Positions 1 through 9,938 of a stretch of DNA of 64,000 nt are shown here, one piece after another. Made by a program: the position numbers and the translations under genes. Source of the stretch: Bacterioplanoides sp. SCSIO 12839 (GTDB taxonomy: Bacteria > Pseudomonadota > Gammaproteobacteria > Pseudomonadales > Oceanobacteraceae); the NCBI RefSeq assembly GCF_024397975.1, contig NZ_CP073745.1, positions 2,816,501-2,880,500 on the forward strand, written 5' to 3'. Numbering within the stretch: the first letter of the stretch is position 1; every line of letters starts with the position of its first letter. Below the pieces are notes generated by a model, which had not been told where the DNA came from, searched no databases, and saw only the letters and a list, made by a program, of their open reading frames with translations.

Positions 1-35
1 TCATCGCGCTTTGCCTATCGTTATGAGATTTATAT

Positions 36-2504
36 ATGCAGTTTATACAGTCACTGCGCCGCACACTTTATCGCTGGCAGCAAAAAATGCTGTACAGCGT
101 TATCAAGACCCGTGTGATTGGCCCGGATACGTCAGAATTTAACCTTTCATCAGATCAGCCAGTCGTTTATGCCCTGCTTTCGCCATCCCATGCAGAACAA
201 CTGGTGATTGATAAAGAAGTGACTCAGTTTGGCTGGACCAGCCCAAATGAAGAGCGCTTATCACGACGTTTGTCTGCCAAACCTTTTTTCAACTTGTATA
301 AACGCACTGGGATTTTCCGTCGTAAAGGATCGCCAACGGTTGCCAAACAATTAGTGAAACATGCCAGCTGGCTGGCCGAGGATGAACAACGCGACATCCA
401 AATCATCCCTGTACGGGTATTTTGGGGCAAAGCCCCGGACAAAGAAGGCTCCTTCCTGAAAATCTGGCTGCAGAACAGTGGCGCACTGGGTGGAAGGCTG
501 GTCACATTAATGGCCATTTTGCTCAATGGTCGGAATACTTTCGTCCATTTTTCAAAACCTGTTTCTCTGCGTGAGCTGTATGAAGCGGACAAAAGCCCAG
601 AAGTGCTGGCACGCAAAGTATCGCGAATTCTGCGCGTTCATAACCGTCAGGTATCGGCTTCGGTTCTGGGGCCAGACTTATCCCACCGCCGGACACTGGT
701 GCACAATATTCCACGTAAACCCATGGTGCTGAAAGCCATCCAGCAAGAAGTAGAAAGCAAAGGCATCAGTAAAGCCAAAGCGCAGCAACAAGCCCTGAAA
801 TACGCCGACGAAATTGCGTCTAATATTTCTTATACCAATGTACGCTTTCTTTATGTGTTGCTGACCTGGGTGTGGAACAAAATTTATAACGGGGTCAATT
901 TACACAATATCGAAACACTGAAAGACGTCAGTAAAGACAACGAAATTATTTATGTGCCTTGCCACCGCAGCCACATTGATTATCTGCTGTTGTCTTACGT
1001 TCTGTACGTGCAGGGCTTGCAACTACCACAAATCGCTGCCGGTATTAACCTGAATATGCCCGTGGTTGGGCCAATTCTGCGACGTGGTGGTGCTTTCTTT
1101 ATGCGCCGTACCTTTCGCGATAATCCACTCTATGCCGCTGTTTTTGATGAATACCTGCACACTATTTTCAGCAACGGCTACGCCACTGAATATTTTGTTG
1201 AAGGAGGCCGCAGCCGTACCGGACGCACACTGAACCCCAAAGCTGGCATGCTGGCCATGACATTGCGCAGCTATCTGCGTGACTCCAAAAAGCCCATTAT
1301 TTTTATGCCGGTGTATACAGGTTATGAAAAAGTCTTTGAAGCTGGCAGCTACCTGGGTGAGCTACGCGGCAAGAAGAAAAAGAAAGAAAGCATCTTTGGT
1401 TTATTGGGCACACTGCGTTCCTTTAAAAAGTCCTTCGGTAAAGTACACGTCACCTTTGGTAACCCAATTTACCTGACGGATTTTCTTGATCAGGAAAAGC
1501 CAGACTGGCAACAGCAGGATTACCAGGCTTGTCAGTTCCGTCCGGACTGGGCTCCTGAAGTCGTTAACAAGCTGGCACTAAAAGTCGCAACTGAAATTAA
1601 TAACGCCGCGTCCGTCAACCCGATTAATTTATTGGCGCTGAGTATTTTATCCGCGCCACGCCAGGCGATGGACGAACACACTCTGATTCGTCAGATGGAG
1701 TCGTATCGTGATTTATTAGAACAGACGCCATACAGCGACATCACCGCCTTACCCGAGGGCAATGGCATTGAGTGGTTAGCTTACGCTGAAAAACTGGGTG
1801 TATTCTCACGCAGCAAACATCCGATGGGCGACCTGATTCAGACCGATGATCGCCAGGCTGTTACTCTGACTTACTATCGCAATAATGTGTTACACCTGTT
1901 TGCGCTGCCATCATTGATTGCCTGTTTATTTGTGAATAACCAACGTTATAACCGTGATCAGGTACACCAGAATATTCAGCAATTGTATTCCTTCCTACAG
2001 GCTGAATTATTCCTCCACTGGCGTGCCGATGAGCTGGATGCGGATATTGATCGCTGGCTGAACGCATTGGTTGAAAAAGGCTATTTGTTTGAAAATGAGC
2101 AGGGTTTCCATGCCACGCCAACCACCAGCAATGAGTTTGCGATGTTACGTGGCTTAGCCGATAACGTTATGCAGACGCTGGAACGTTATTTCCTCACCAT
2201 CAGCCTGCTGATTCGCCGCGGCTCTGGCAGCTTAAACGCTAAGGAAACCGAGGAACAGAGCACCTTATTGGCACAGCGTATCAGCTTACTGTATGGCATC
2301 AATGCGCCCGAGTTCTTCGATAAATCATTATTCCGCACTTTGATCCAGCATTTGCAGGAGCGCCAGCTGCTGACCAAAACGGACGATGATTTATTGGCCT
2401 ACAACGATGAGTTAAAAGCTTTGTCGGATGTATTAGAAGTGATTCTTGATGGCGCTCTGCGTCAGAGCATTTTACGCAGTCTGGAAACTGAATTACCGGA
2501 TTAA
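36..2504 (+). CDS. plsB: glycerol-3-phosphate 1-O-acyltransferase PlsB
   Basis: PlsB is an inner-membrane enzyme that transfers an acyl group to position 1 of glycerol-3-phosphate, the first step of phospholipid synthesis. The 822-residue product is close to the roughly 810 residues usual for the family. The acyltransferase blocks are present in order: CHRSHIDYLL (HX4D catalytic motif), GGAFFMRR, FVEGGRSRTGR and FMPVYTGYEKV. The long N-terminal and C-terminal regions are typical of PlsB rather than of small PlsC enzymes. The start codon lies only 35 bases from the window edge and has no strong ribosome binding site, so a slightly different start is possible. The gene converges on rsmJ. Confidence 0.96.
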   Translation: MQFIQSLRRTLYRWQQKMLYSVIKTRVIGPDTSEFNLSSDQPVVYALLSPSHAEQLVIDKEVTQFGWTSPNEERLSRRLSAKPFFNLYKRTGIFRRKGSPTVAKQLVKHASWLAEDEQRDIQIIPVRVFWGKAPDKEGSFLKIWLQNSGALGGRLVTLMAILLNGRNTFVHFSKPVSLRELYEADKSPEVLARKVSRILRVHNRQVSASVLGPDLSHRRTLVHNIPRKPMVLKAIQQEVESKGISKAKAQQQALKYADEIASNISYTNVRFLYVLLTWVWNKIYNGVNLHNIETLKDVSKDNEIIYVPCHRSHIDYLLLSYVLYVQGLQLPQIAAGINLNMPVVGPILRRGGAFFMRRTFRDNPLYAAVFDEYLHTIFSNGYATEYFVEGGRSRTGRTLNPKAGMLAMTLRSYLRDSKKPIIFMPVYTGYEKVFEAGSYLGELRGKKKKKESIFGLLGTLRSFKKSFGKVHVTFGNPIYLTDFLDQEKPDWQQQDYQACQFRPDWAPEVVNKLALKVATEINNAASVNPINLLALSILSAPRQAMDEHTLIRQMESYRDLLEQTPYSDITALPEGNGIEWLAYAEKLGVFSRSKHPMGDLIQTDDRQAVTLTYYRNNVLHLFALPSLIACLFVNNQRYNRDQVHQNIQQLYSFLQAELFLHWRADELDADIDRWLNALVEKGYLFENEQGFHATPTTSNEFAMLRGLADNVMQTLERYFLTISLLIRRGSGSLNAKETEEQSTLLAQRISLLYGINAPEFFDKSLFRTLIQHLQERQLLTKTDDDLLAYNDELKALSDVLEVILDGALRQSILRSLETELPD

Positions 2505-2527
2505 CAATGCCTTAAACGCACATCGAT

Positions 2528-2550
2528 GCCCCCGCTCTCAGAGCGGGGGC
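2528..2550. terminator. GC-rich hairpin between plsB and rsmJ
   Basis: The sequence GCCCCCGCTCT / AGAGCGGGGGC forms an almost loopless inverted repeat. It overlaps the stop codon of rsmJ and lies 24 bases after the plsB stop. It is placed to end both converging transcripts, but neither side carries a clear T-tract, so intrinsic termination is uncertain. Confidence 0.45.
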
Positions 2551-3332
2551 GGTGCGACTTTGGCTTTCACATAAATATCAAACCGGTTGGCTTTTCCGGT
2601 TAACGAATAAGTTGGCTCGCGGTCGGCCAGTGGCCGTGCTTTCCGCGCACGCTTCACCACCACCCGACAACGGGCACACGCCAATGCACGAGACAATAAA
2701 TCATCCGCATCCGCATCCTGCCCAACGACCTGACGAAATGCCTGCATGTCTTTTTTAACCTGCGCCTTCGCCTTTTCGTCGTGTTCAAACATTGGGTCGA
2801 GATACACCACGTCTTTTAATAATGCCGAGTCAGAAGGTGGTACTAACAACTCGTGGCTACTACCAAATTCGAGATGTATACGGTGGATAATGTCGCTAAT
2901 TTCCGGATCGAGCGCACCGCGGTTCAAGCCATCCTGCAATAACGCAGCCACAACCGGCTGACGCTCATAAGCCGTTACCTGACAACCCAAAGTTGCCAAT
3001 ACAAAGGAATCACGCCCTAAACCTGCAGTGGCATCAATGACGGTGGGTTTATACGCGCTAACACCAATCGCCTTAGCAATATCCTGTCCTTGTCCACCAC
3101 CAAATTTTCGTCGGTGAGCAACCGCGCCTTGTGAAAAATCAACCTGTACCTGTGTACGCTTTTTACCGGGCTTAACATTGCCTTGCTGCAAACTTAAACC
3201 TTGTTCATCCAAACACAGGTGAAAACCCGGCTCTGCCAGCAGAGACTCATCCGCCAACGATAAAGAAAAACGCTGGCTCAACGCCAGCGCTTCAGAATCT
3301 TTACTGTGATCCAAACAAATCAGCAAACTCAT
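2538..3332 (-). CDS. rsmJ: 16S rRNA (guanine1516-N2)-methyltransferase RsmJ
   Basis: RsmJ methylates G1516 of 16S rRNA using S-adenosylmethionine. The 264-residue protein shows the SAM-binding segment DATAGLGRDSFVLATLG and the catalytic-type motif YLDPMF, both characteristic of the RsmJ (formerly YhiQ) family. Its ATG overlaps the stop codon of the upstream uppP gene (TGATG), so the two are probably translationally coupled. It is the last gene of the tsaB-uppP-rsmJ run. The C-terminus ends inside a GC-rich hairpin. Confidence 0.93.
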   Translation of the reverse strand: MSLLICLDHSKDSEALALSQRFSLSLADESLLAEPGFHLCLDEQGLSLQQGNVKPGKKRTQVQVDFSQGAVAHRRKFGGGQGQDIAKAIGVSAYKPTVIDATAGLGRDSFVLATLGCQVTAYERQPVVAALLQDGLNRGALDPEISDIIHRIHLEFGSSHELLVPPSDSALLKDVVYLDPMFEHDEKAKAQVKKDMQAFRQVVGQDADADDLLSRALACARCRVVVKRARKARPLADREPTYSLTGKANRFDIYVKAKVAPPPL

Positions 3333-4129
3333 CAGATAAAGAACACCAAAAGAACAGCACCCAGTATCAACCGATATACCACAAACGGCATCATGCCAAT
3401 TTTGTTAATAAAGGCGAGAAAATAATAAATACACAACCAGGCACTGATTGCTGATATAGCAGCCCCTAAGGCCAGCGATATCCAATCAACCGGCAATGCT
3501 GAATTGGCTAACTCCAGAGTTTTTAAACCTCCAGCAGCCAGAATAAGCGGAATGGATAATAAGAAGGAAAAACGAGCGGCTTCAACTCGATGCAAACCAA
3601 CCAACAGCGCTGCAGTAATGGTAATCCCTGAACGTGAAGTGCCCGGAATTAATGCCAACGCCTGCGCCAGGCCAATCACCAGAGCCATCATTAATGTCAT
3701 ATGAGTCAGGGTGATACCGTCTTTTTGGGTTTTATCTGCAAATCCCAGTAACAAACCAAAACCAATGGTAGTTGCCGCGATAACCGCTGTTGAGCGTAAA
3801 TTAGCTTCGATCCAGTCATCAAGTAATAATCCGGCTAACCCAGCCGGAATGGTTGCCACAACCACAAACCAGGCGAGTTTTGCTTCGGTATTTGGAGCCG
3901 AACTGAAACCGGTTTTAAACCAATTAAGCGTTAACACCCCAATATCTCGACGAAAATACAACATGACCGCCGCCAGAGTGCCAACGTGTACTGCGACATC
4001 AAAAGCCAACCCCTGATCTTCCCAACCCAACATTCTGGACGGCAGAATCAAATGTGCTGAGCTGGAAATTGGCAAAAATTCCGTTAATCCCTGCAACAGA
4101 GCCAGTACAATAATTTCAATCAAATCCAT
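3332..4129 (-). CDS. uppP: undecaprenyl-diphosphatase UppP (BacA)
   Basis: UppP removes a phosphate from undecaprenyl diphosphate at the cytoplasmic membrane, recycling the lipid carrier for peptidoglycan and other envelope polymers. The 265-residue protein is hydrophobic throughout and has the two diagnostic motifs: FLPISSSAHLIL near the N-terminus (residues about 17-28) and PGTSRSGITITAAL in the middle. The start is supported by AAGGATATATC just upstream. It begins 9 bases after tsaB and overlaps rsmJ, so the three genes look like one operon. Confidence 0.95.
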   Translation of the reverse strand: MDLIEIIVLALLQGLTEFLPISSSAHLILPSRMLGWEDQGLAFDVAVHVGTLAAVMLYFRRDIGVLTLNWFKTGFSSAPNTEAKLAWFVVVATIPAGLAGLLLDDWIEANLRSTAVIAATTIGFGLLLGFADKTQKDGITLTHMTLMMALVIGLAQALALIPGTSRSGITITAALLVGLHRVEAARFSFLLSIPLILAAGGLKTLELANSALPVDWISLALGAAISAISAWLCIYYFLAFINKIGMMPFVVYRLILGAVLLVFFI

Positions 4130-4138
4130 GATATATCC

Positions 4139-4843
4139 TTAAGAGCGCTTCAATAAGCTCGGCTGTTCATCCAATTTTTTCCAGGCAACGGAATCGCGTA
4201 AATAAACAGGCTGGTGTTGTTCTTCGCTACCAAACTCATTGTTTTTCCAGGCCGCCTGAACCAAACGAGTCATAAATTCAGTCTTCGGCTGAACAGTCGG
4301 ATCATCAGCGGTTAGCGCCGACAAACTCTCCAGAGCCAAACCATCGCCGACCACTAAGCCATTAAAACCAGTTAACGCATCAATGCATACCTGTGGGGTC
4401 GAAACATGCTCCTGACCATGTGGTTGCATCATGCCATTGTTGTCACACTGGAAAATACTCCAGAACACTTCACCCATGTGAGCATCCATAACAACGGCAA
4501 TTTTTTGCGCAGTGTGAATCGATTGGGTATCTGCCACTTCCTGAGCAACAGCTTGCAACGAGGAGCAACCATAAACCGGAAGATCCAGAGCCAAAGCAAT
4601 ACCTTGCATGACCGAAGCCGCAATTCGTATACCGGTAAACGATCCGGGGCCACGACCATAAGCGATACCATCCAACTGATGTTTACTCATACCGGCTTGC
4701 TGCAGTATTTCATCCACCATGGGTAAGAGTCGTTGAGCATGACGTCTTGGCTGGTCTTCACAGAGATGAAAATTACCTTGATCCGTGGTTACAGATACCG
4801 AGCATAATGCGGAAGAAGCATCAAGAATTAACAGGTTAGCCAT
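4139..4843 (-). CDS. tsaB: tRNA threonylcarbamoyladenosine synthesis protein TsaB
   Basis: TsaB is the non-catalytic partner of TsaD in making the universal t6A37 modification of ANN-decoding tRNAs. The 234-residue product starts with LLILDASSALCSVSV and contains the GRGPGSFTGIRIAASVMQG signature of the TsaB/YeaZ family. It is the first gene of a tight run with uppP and rsmJ. The start codon follows the family alignment, although the nearest GGAG is rather far upstream. Confidence 0.94.
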   Translation of the reverse strand: MANLLILDASSALCSVSVTTDQGNFHLCEDQPRRHAQRLLPMVDEILQQAGMSKHQLDGIAYGRGPGSFTGIRIAASVMQGIALALDLPVYGCSSLQAVAQEVADTQSIHTAQKIAVVMDAHMGEVFWSIFQCDNNGMMQPHGQEHVSTPQVCIDALTGFNGLVVGDGLALESLSALTADDPTVQPKTEFMTRLVQAAWKNNEFGSEEQHQPVYLRDSVAWKKLDEQPSLLKRS

Positions 4844-4938
4844 AGCGCTAGCAATACCGCTCCAGAGAAAACAAAAACAGCCTTAAAAACAGGCCGCAGT
4901 ATAACATAGCGGAATTCAGGGGAAGGAAGAAAGGATAT

Positions 4939-4966
4939 AAAAATGCCCGGCAAGCCGGGCATTTTT
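4939..4966 (-). terminator. bidirectional intrinsic terminator after the histone-like gene
   Basis: AAAAATGCCCGGC and GCCGGGCATTTTT form a perfect stem of about 12 pairs with a very small loop and a T-tract on either strand. It lies directly after the stop codon of the minus-strand Lys/Ala-rich gene and upstream of tsaB, so it probably ends that transcript. Confidence 0.85.
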
Positions 4967-4967
4967 A

Positions 4968-5879
4968 TTATTTAGCTGCCTTAGGCGGGCGACCACGACG
5001 CTTAGGTGCGGCGTCTTTTGCTGGTGCAGCTGCGGCTGCTTTTGGCGGACGGCCACGACGCTTAGGTGCTTCAGCTTTTGCAGGAGCTGCTGCTGCCGCT
5101 TTAGCTGGACGACCACGACGCTTAGGCGCTTCCGCTTTTGCAGGAGCTGCTGCCGCTTTGGCTGGACGACCACGACGCTTAGGCGCTTCCGTTTTTGCAG
5201 GAGCTGCCGCCGCTTTGGCTGGACGACCACGACGTTTAGGAGCCGCATCTTTAGCTGTAGCCGTTTTCGCTTTAGCAGGACGACCTGGTTTACCTTTTGG
5301 CTTCGCTGGCTTTTCAGCTGCGGCTGCTTTTGCTTTCAGCTTCTTAGCTGTAGCTTTTGCTTTGCCTTCTTCTTTCTTCGCGCGCGCTTTCACTTTAACA
5401 GCGTCTTGCTTCGCACGGGCTTTACGCCACTTAGCTTCAAAAGTCGCAACGGCTTTCGCCAGATCGGCATCTGCTTTAGCTGATAGTTCAGCTTCATAGG
5501 CCACAGCGGCTTCTTTTGCTGCTGCCAGAGCCGCTTCTGCTTTTGCTTCAATCTCAGCAACTTTCAGAGCAGTTGCTGCAGCACGAGCTGCTGCTTTAGC
5601 AACTTGCAGCTTCTCTTTTTCAGCTTTTACTTTTGCATTAGCGGTAGTTGCAGCACGCTTAGCTGCTGCAGTTGCTTTAGCAGCAGTTGCTTTTGCTTTT
5701 GCCGCCGCTGCTTTTTTCTCAGCTGCTTCTACTTTAGTTTGTTGAGTAGCAACTGCTTTAGCTGCTTTTTCAACGGCTTTAGTTGCTGCTACAACTGCTT
5801 TTGGCAGAGCTGGTGCTTCCGCTTTTTTGGCAGCAGGCTTACGTCCACGTTTAGCAGGCGCTTTCTTTGGTCGTGCCAT
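4968..5879 (-). CDS. histone-H1-like / AlgP-like Lys-Ala-rich DNA-binding protein
   Basis: The 303-residue protein is almost wholly Lys, Ala, Arg and Pro, with a long helical or coiled-coil middle (about residues 25-190) rich in AKA and KKA units. The C-terminal third carries five KRRGRP units spaced about 19-20 residues apart, separated by Ala/Pro/Lys linkers. GRP cores flanked by basic residues are AT-hook-like and should contact the DNA minor groove. This is the architecture of AlgP/AlgR3-type histone-H1-like proteins of pseudomonads, which act as nucleoid-associated or regulatory proteins. The start is supported by GAGGAC upstream. A long AT-rich gene-free stretch lies upstream. The exact function is inferred only from composition and repeats. 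Confidence 0.85.
   Translation of the reverse strand: MARPKKAPAKRGRKPAAKKAEAPALPKAVVAATKAVEKAAKAVATQQTKVEAAEKKAAAAKAKATAAKATAAAKRAATTANAKVKAEKEKLQVAKAAARAAATALKVAEIEAKAEAALAAAKEAAVAYEAELSAKADADLAKAVATFEAKWRKARAKQDAVKVKARAKKEEGKAKATAKKLKAKAAAAEKPAKPKGKPGRPAKAKTATAKDAAPKRRGRPAKAAAAPAKTEAPKRRGRPAKAAAAPAKAEAPKRRGRPAKAAAAAPAKAEAPKRRGRPPKAAAAAPAKDAAPKRRGRPPKAAK
5020..5260. repeat. in-gene tandem repeats encoding KRRGRP units
   Basis: Four near-identical units of about 57-60 bases, each containing a GGACGACCACGACG-like core on the plus strand, are arrayed in the 3' part of the histone-like gene, with a fifth at its end (from 4985). They differ in Pro/Ala and Ala-run lengths, as expected of units that expand and contract by recombination or slippage. 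Confidence 0.85.
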
Positions 5880-6303
5880 GGTTAGTCCTCGATTTTATGT
5901 CTGATCAGAAATCGTAGTACGTACAACCGCCAATAACAGCAAGCGCTGTACAATAACTATTCGTTGCAATAATAGTATTTTTAAATTAAAAAACCAAAAA
6001 ATATTCGCATAAAAAACTTGATTTTGGCTTTTTTTTACCTTTTGCGATGATTTTTTTGATTAAAATCGGTTTTTTGCCCAGATAAACGAATCACTTAAAC
6101 GATTTTTATATATTCCTGGTCATACACTGTTTGATCGATTTGGTATTTAGCTGCCGTCTTTTTACGGTGGACCGTCAAATAATTCAAAGTGGTTTTATAA
6201 CAAATCAAAGGTTCAATAAATCAGACGTTCAATAGCCAAAAATTAGCCATGCCGAATATTTTTATGGTGCTGAGGCCAAAAAATAAAAGTATTTTTCAGA
6301 TAT
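5880..6303. other. AT-rich gene-free region upstream of the histone-like gene
   Basis: About 420 bases without a supportable gene. The stretch is strongly AT-rich, with several A and T runs (around 5980-6075 and 6270-6300), and probably contains the promoter of the minus-strand histone-like gene. A small CCGT/ACGG hairpin sits near 6154-6167. I see no RNA gene or recognisable operator. Confidence 0.5.
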
Positions 6304-6328
6304 AAAAAAAGGGCCAATCGGCCCTTTT
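6304..6328 (-). terminator. intrinsic terminator after adk
   Basis: On the minus strand AAAAGGGCC / GGCCCTTTT forms a 9-pair stem with a 4-base loop, followed by seven T. It begins 17 bases after the adk stop codon. Confidence 0.88.
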
Positions 6329-6344
6329 ATAGAAAAGCAGCTAC

Positions 6345-7016
<672 letters not shown>

Positions 7017-7124
7017 TTAATTAAAATCTTGGCTGACTGGCATAATTGTTCACTTTTTAGCCAGACGCGAAAAAAAATTGGCCTAACCTTACCTTCAGCA
7101 AGGTTCTTGCTCAAGTCATTGTGG

Positions 7125-7189
7125 AAAAAAAGCCGGGAAAGTACCGCTCGACTTTGGTAGTTACACCTACATCGACGGACATCCCGGCT
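7125..7189 (-). terminator. long structured terminator after ppc
   Basis: On the minus strand AGCCGGGA pairs with TCCCGGCT and is followed by six or seven T. Inside, CCG-TCGA / TCGA-CGG and GTAG / CTAC can extend the stem, giving one long hairpin of about 58 bases. It begins 24 bases after the ppc stop codon. The size is unusual for an intrinsic terminator, but the stem base plus T-tract is convincing. Confidence 0.7.
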
Positions 7190-7213
7190 CTTCAAACTCT
7201 CAGCTGGCTGACT

Positions 7214-9844
7214 TTACCCAGTATTGCGCATACCGGCTGCAATACCTGCCATTGTCACTTTCAATGCCTGCTCAACCTGACTAATCTCCTCTTCGGCAGA
7301 GCGATTACGGTGCAGCAGCTCTGCCTGGAGATAATGCAGCGGATCTGTGTAGGGGTTTCGGATGCTCATCGAACGTTCAAGCGAACGGCTGTTTTCTAAC
7401 AAAGTGGTCTGCTGTTTAACCTGAAGCACCAATTTGCGCATCTGCTCCAAACGCGAACGTAACACACGACCTAACGGTTGCAGTTCATCTTCAACCAGGC
7501 GACTCTCATAATATTGCGCCAGCACCGGATCGGCTTTGGAAACCACCATTTCCAGCATATCAATATACGTGTGGAAGAATGGCCATTGCTGATACATCTC
7601 TTGCAATAAATCCAGCTTGTCATGACTAATGTGCTGTTCTAACGCGTCGTCGGCGCCCAGCCAGGCGGGTAACATCAAACGCATTTGTGTCCAGGCAAAG
7701 ATCCATGGAATGGCACGCAGTGTTTCGATACCACCACCAGCTTTGCGACGTGCCGGGCGGCTGCCCAGTGCCAGTTTACCCAGCTCCTGCTCGGGTGTTG
7801 CCGCCCGAAAATAACGCACGAAATCTTCAGTATCTCTGACCATGCCACGATAGGATTCGACACCATCACTGGCCAGTGTTTCCATCGCATCACGCCATTG
7901 TGGTTTGGCACTCTCAGGCGGTAGCAGGTTGGCTTCGAGAACGGAAGTGACATACACCTTAAGATTGCGCAAGGCTAATTCCGGCATACCGTATTTAAAA
8001 CGGATAACCTCACCCTGCTCAGTTACTCGTAGGCCATTTTCAACCGAGCCTGGCGGTTGCGCCAGAATGGCACCATAAGCCGGACCACCGCCACGACCCA
8101 CCGTGCCACCACGACCATGAAATAAACGCAGGCGAATATTTTTTTCTTTGGCAATGCTCGACAAACTTTCCTGAGCACGATATTGCGCCCAAACAGCAGC
8201 CAGTTGCCCGGCATCTTTGGATGAATCGGAATAGCCAATCATGACCTGTTGATGACCCTGGCAATAATCACGGTACCAATCCACCGACCAGAGTTTTTCC
8301 ATTCTTGGCGATGATTGTTCAAGGTCATCCAGCGTTTCGAACAAGGGCACAATCGGTAAATGATTGCGTACATCACACGCTTGTAATAACAGCGCAACCG
8401 CTAAAATATCGGAAGGTTCACTGGCCATTGAAATAATGTAGCAAGACACCCCTTCACCCACATCCGAGGCGATGACTTTCATGGTATCCAGCACTTCCTG
8501 AACATCTGGCTCAGGCTGCCAGCGCGTCGGAATTAATGGCCGTTGAGACTGTAATTCCTTTAATAAGAACTGTTGTTTTTGCTCTTCACTCCAGCTGTGA
8601 TAATCACCCCAGCCATAAAACTCACAAATTGCCTGTATGACATTGGCGTGTCGGGTTGATTCCTGACGTACATCCAAACGCACCATAGACAATTCAAAAC
8701 AAGCGACTCGTCGTAACGTATCTAACAACAAGCCATTGGCGACGGTATCCATCCCCTGATCAATCAGGCTGTTATAACACAGCATTAATGGCTGCAATAA
8801 TTCATCAACATGGACAATGGGTTGAATATCGCACTCTTTCCCTTTTGCTTTGGCAGCTGCCCAGGCACGTGTCTTTTCTAACCGATCACGCAGATCGTGA
8901 ATACAGGCACGATAAGGTTCATGACCCGGATATGCCTGTTTCATTTCAGCCGATGCAGCCGTCATCGACAATTGCATACCCAGCTTTTCGATATCACGCA
9001 GGTATAAATCGGCGGCCATCCAACGTGCCAGATACAGCACTTCACGGGTAATTTCTGAGGTCACATTTGGATTACCATCGCGATCGCCTCCCATCCAGGA
9101 AGAAAAACGAATAGGCGCAGCGGTTAACGGTAATGCACTGCTGCCACGTTGGCGCAGTTCGTTATCCAGATGGCGTAATAATTGTGGTACGGCTTGCCAC
9201 AGTGAATTTTCCACCACGGCAAAACCCCATTTAGCTTCATCAACCGGCGTTGGTCGGGTTTGTCGGATTTCATCGGTTTGCCATATCTCTTCAACCAACG
9301 AAGCGATACGTTTTTCAATATCTTTCAGGCGAGGATGACCGTCACGCAAGTCATCGCGCTGCTGCAGCAACTGAGCAATTAAATCGTATTTCTGAATCAG
9401 TGTACGACGTGTGACTTCGGTTGGGTGAGCCGTTAACACCAGCTCAATATTCACATCAGCAACTTTTTGACTAAGGTCTAAGCCATCAATGCCGTTTTTT
9501 TGCAAACGATCTAATAAATCATTAAAAAGGCGATCAGCATCATCATTCAAAAAATCACTACGACGCCAGCTGGCAGTATGTTGCTGGTCAGCGATATTGG
9601 CGAGATTTAAAAACTGATTAAAACCCCGAACAACTGGCACCAATGCATCGTCCGGCATCGTTTTTAACAAAGCTAACAATCGGTCCCGGTCGGTATCATC
9701 CCCGGCTCTCGCCGTTTTGGCTTGCAACCGAATATCTTCGATACGTTGCAACATCGAATCACCGTGCTGAGCAGCAATAGCCTGCCCTAACACATTACCT
9801 AACAAACGTACTTTATCGCGCAATAAACCATCCAGTTCGGACAT
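7214..9844 (-). CDS. ppc: phosphoenolpyruvate carboxylase
   Basis: Ppc carboxylates phosphoenolpyruvate to oxaloacetate, refilling the TCA cycle. The 876-residue protein has the N-terminal catalytic His segment VLTAHPTEVTRRT, the glycine-rich active-site loop FHGRGGTVGRGGGP and the C-terminal RNPYTDPLHYLQ and MRNTG end typical of the bacterial enzyme. Length matches the family (about 870-880). The gene stands alone between two intergenic regions and is followed by a long hairpin terminator. Confidence 0.97.
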   Translation of the reverse strand: MSELDGLLRDKVRLLGNVLGQAIAAQHGDSMLQRIEDIRLQAKTARAGDDTDRDRLLALLKTMPDDALVPVVRGFNQFLNLANIADQQHTASWRRSDFLNDDADRLFNDLLDRLQKNGIDGLDLSQKVADVNIELVLTAHPTEVTRRTLIQKYDLIAQLLQQRDDLRDGHPRLKDIEKRIASLVEEIWQTDEIRQTRPTPVDEAKWGFAVVENSLWQAVPQLLRHLDNELRQRGSSALPLTAAPIRFSSWMGGDRDGNPNVTSEITREVLYLARWMAADLYLRDIEKLGMQLSMTAASAEMKQAYPGHEPYRACIHDLRDRLEKTRAWAAAKAKGKECDIQPIVHVDELLQPLMLCYNSLIDQGMDTVANGLLLDTLRRVACFELSMVRLDVRQESTRHANVIQAICEFYGWGDYHSWSEEQKQQFLLKELQSQRPLIPTRWQPEPDVQEVLDTMKVIASDVGEGVSCYIISMASEPSDILAVALLLQACDVRNHLPIVPLFETLDDLEQSSPRMEKLWSVDWYRDYCQGHQQVMIGYSDSSKDAGQLAAVWAQYRAQESLSSIAKEKNIRLRLFHGRGGTVGRGGGPAYGAILAQPPGSVENGLRVTEQGEVIRFKYGMPELALRNLKVYVTSVLEANLLPPESAKPQWRDAMETLASDGVESYRGMVRDTEDFVRYFRAATPEQELGKLALGSRPARRKAGGGIETLRAIPWIFAWTQMRLMLPAWLGADDALEQHISHDKLDLLQEMYQQWPFFHTYIDMLEMVVSKADPVLAQYYESRLVEDELQPLGRVLRSRLEQMRKLVLQVKQQTTLLENSRSLERSMSIRNPYTDPLHYLQAELLHRNRSAEEEISQVEQALKVTMAGIAAGMRNTG

Positions 9845-9938
9845 GACAACACTCCGTTAAGTAAGAACCTTCACATTCCCATTGACTGAGTATAGTGTCA
9901 ACCACACTCCCCTAAAGAAAGTTCTGAGTCGTATCGCA

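Noticed and set aside
5020-5260. Regular DNA repeats resembling a CRISPR array
   Set aside because: The units are in frame within a coding gene, the spacers are also repetitive and encode Ala/Pro/Lys linkers, and no cas genes are near.
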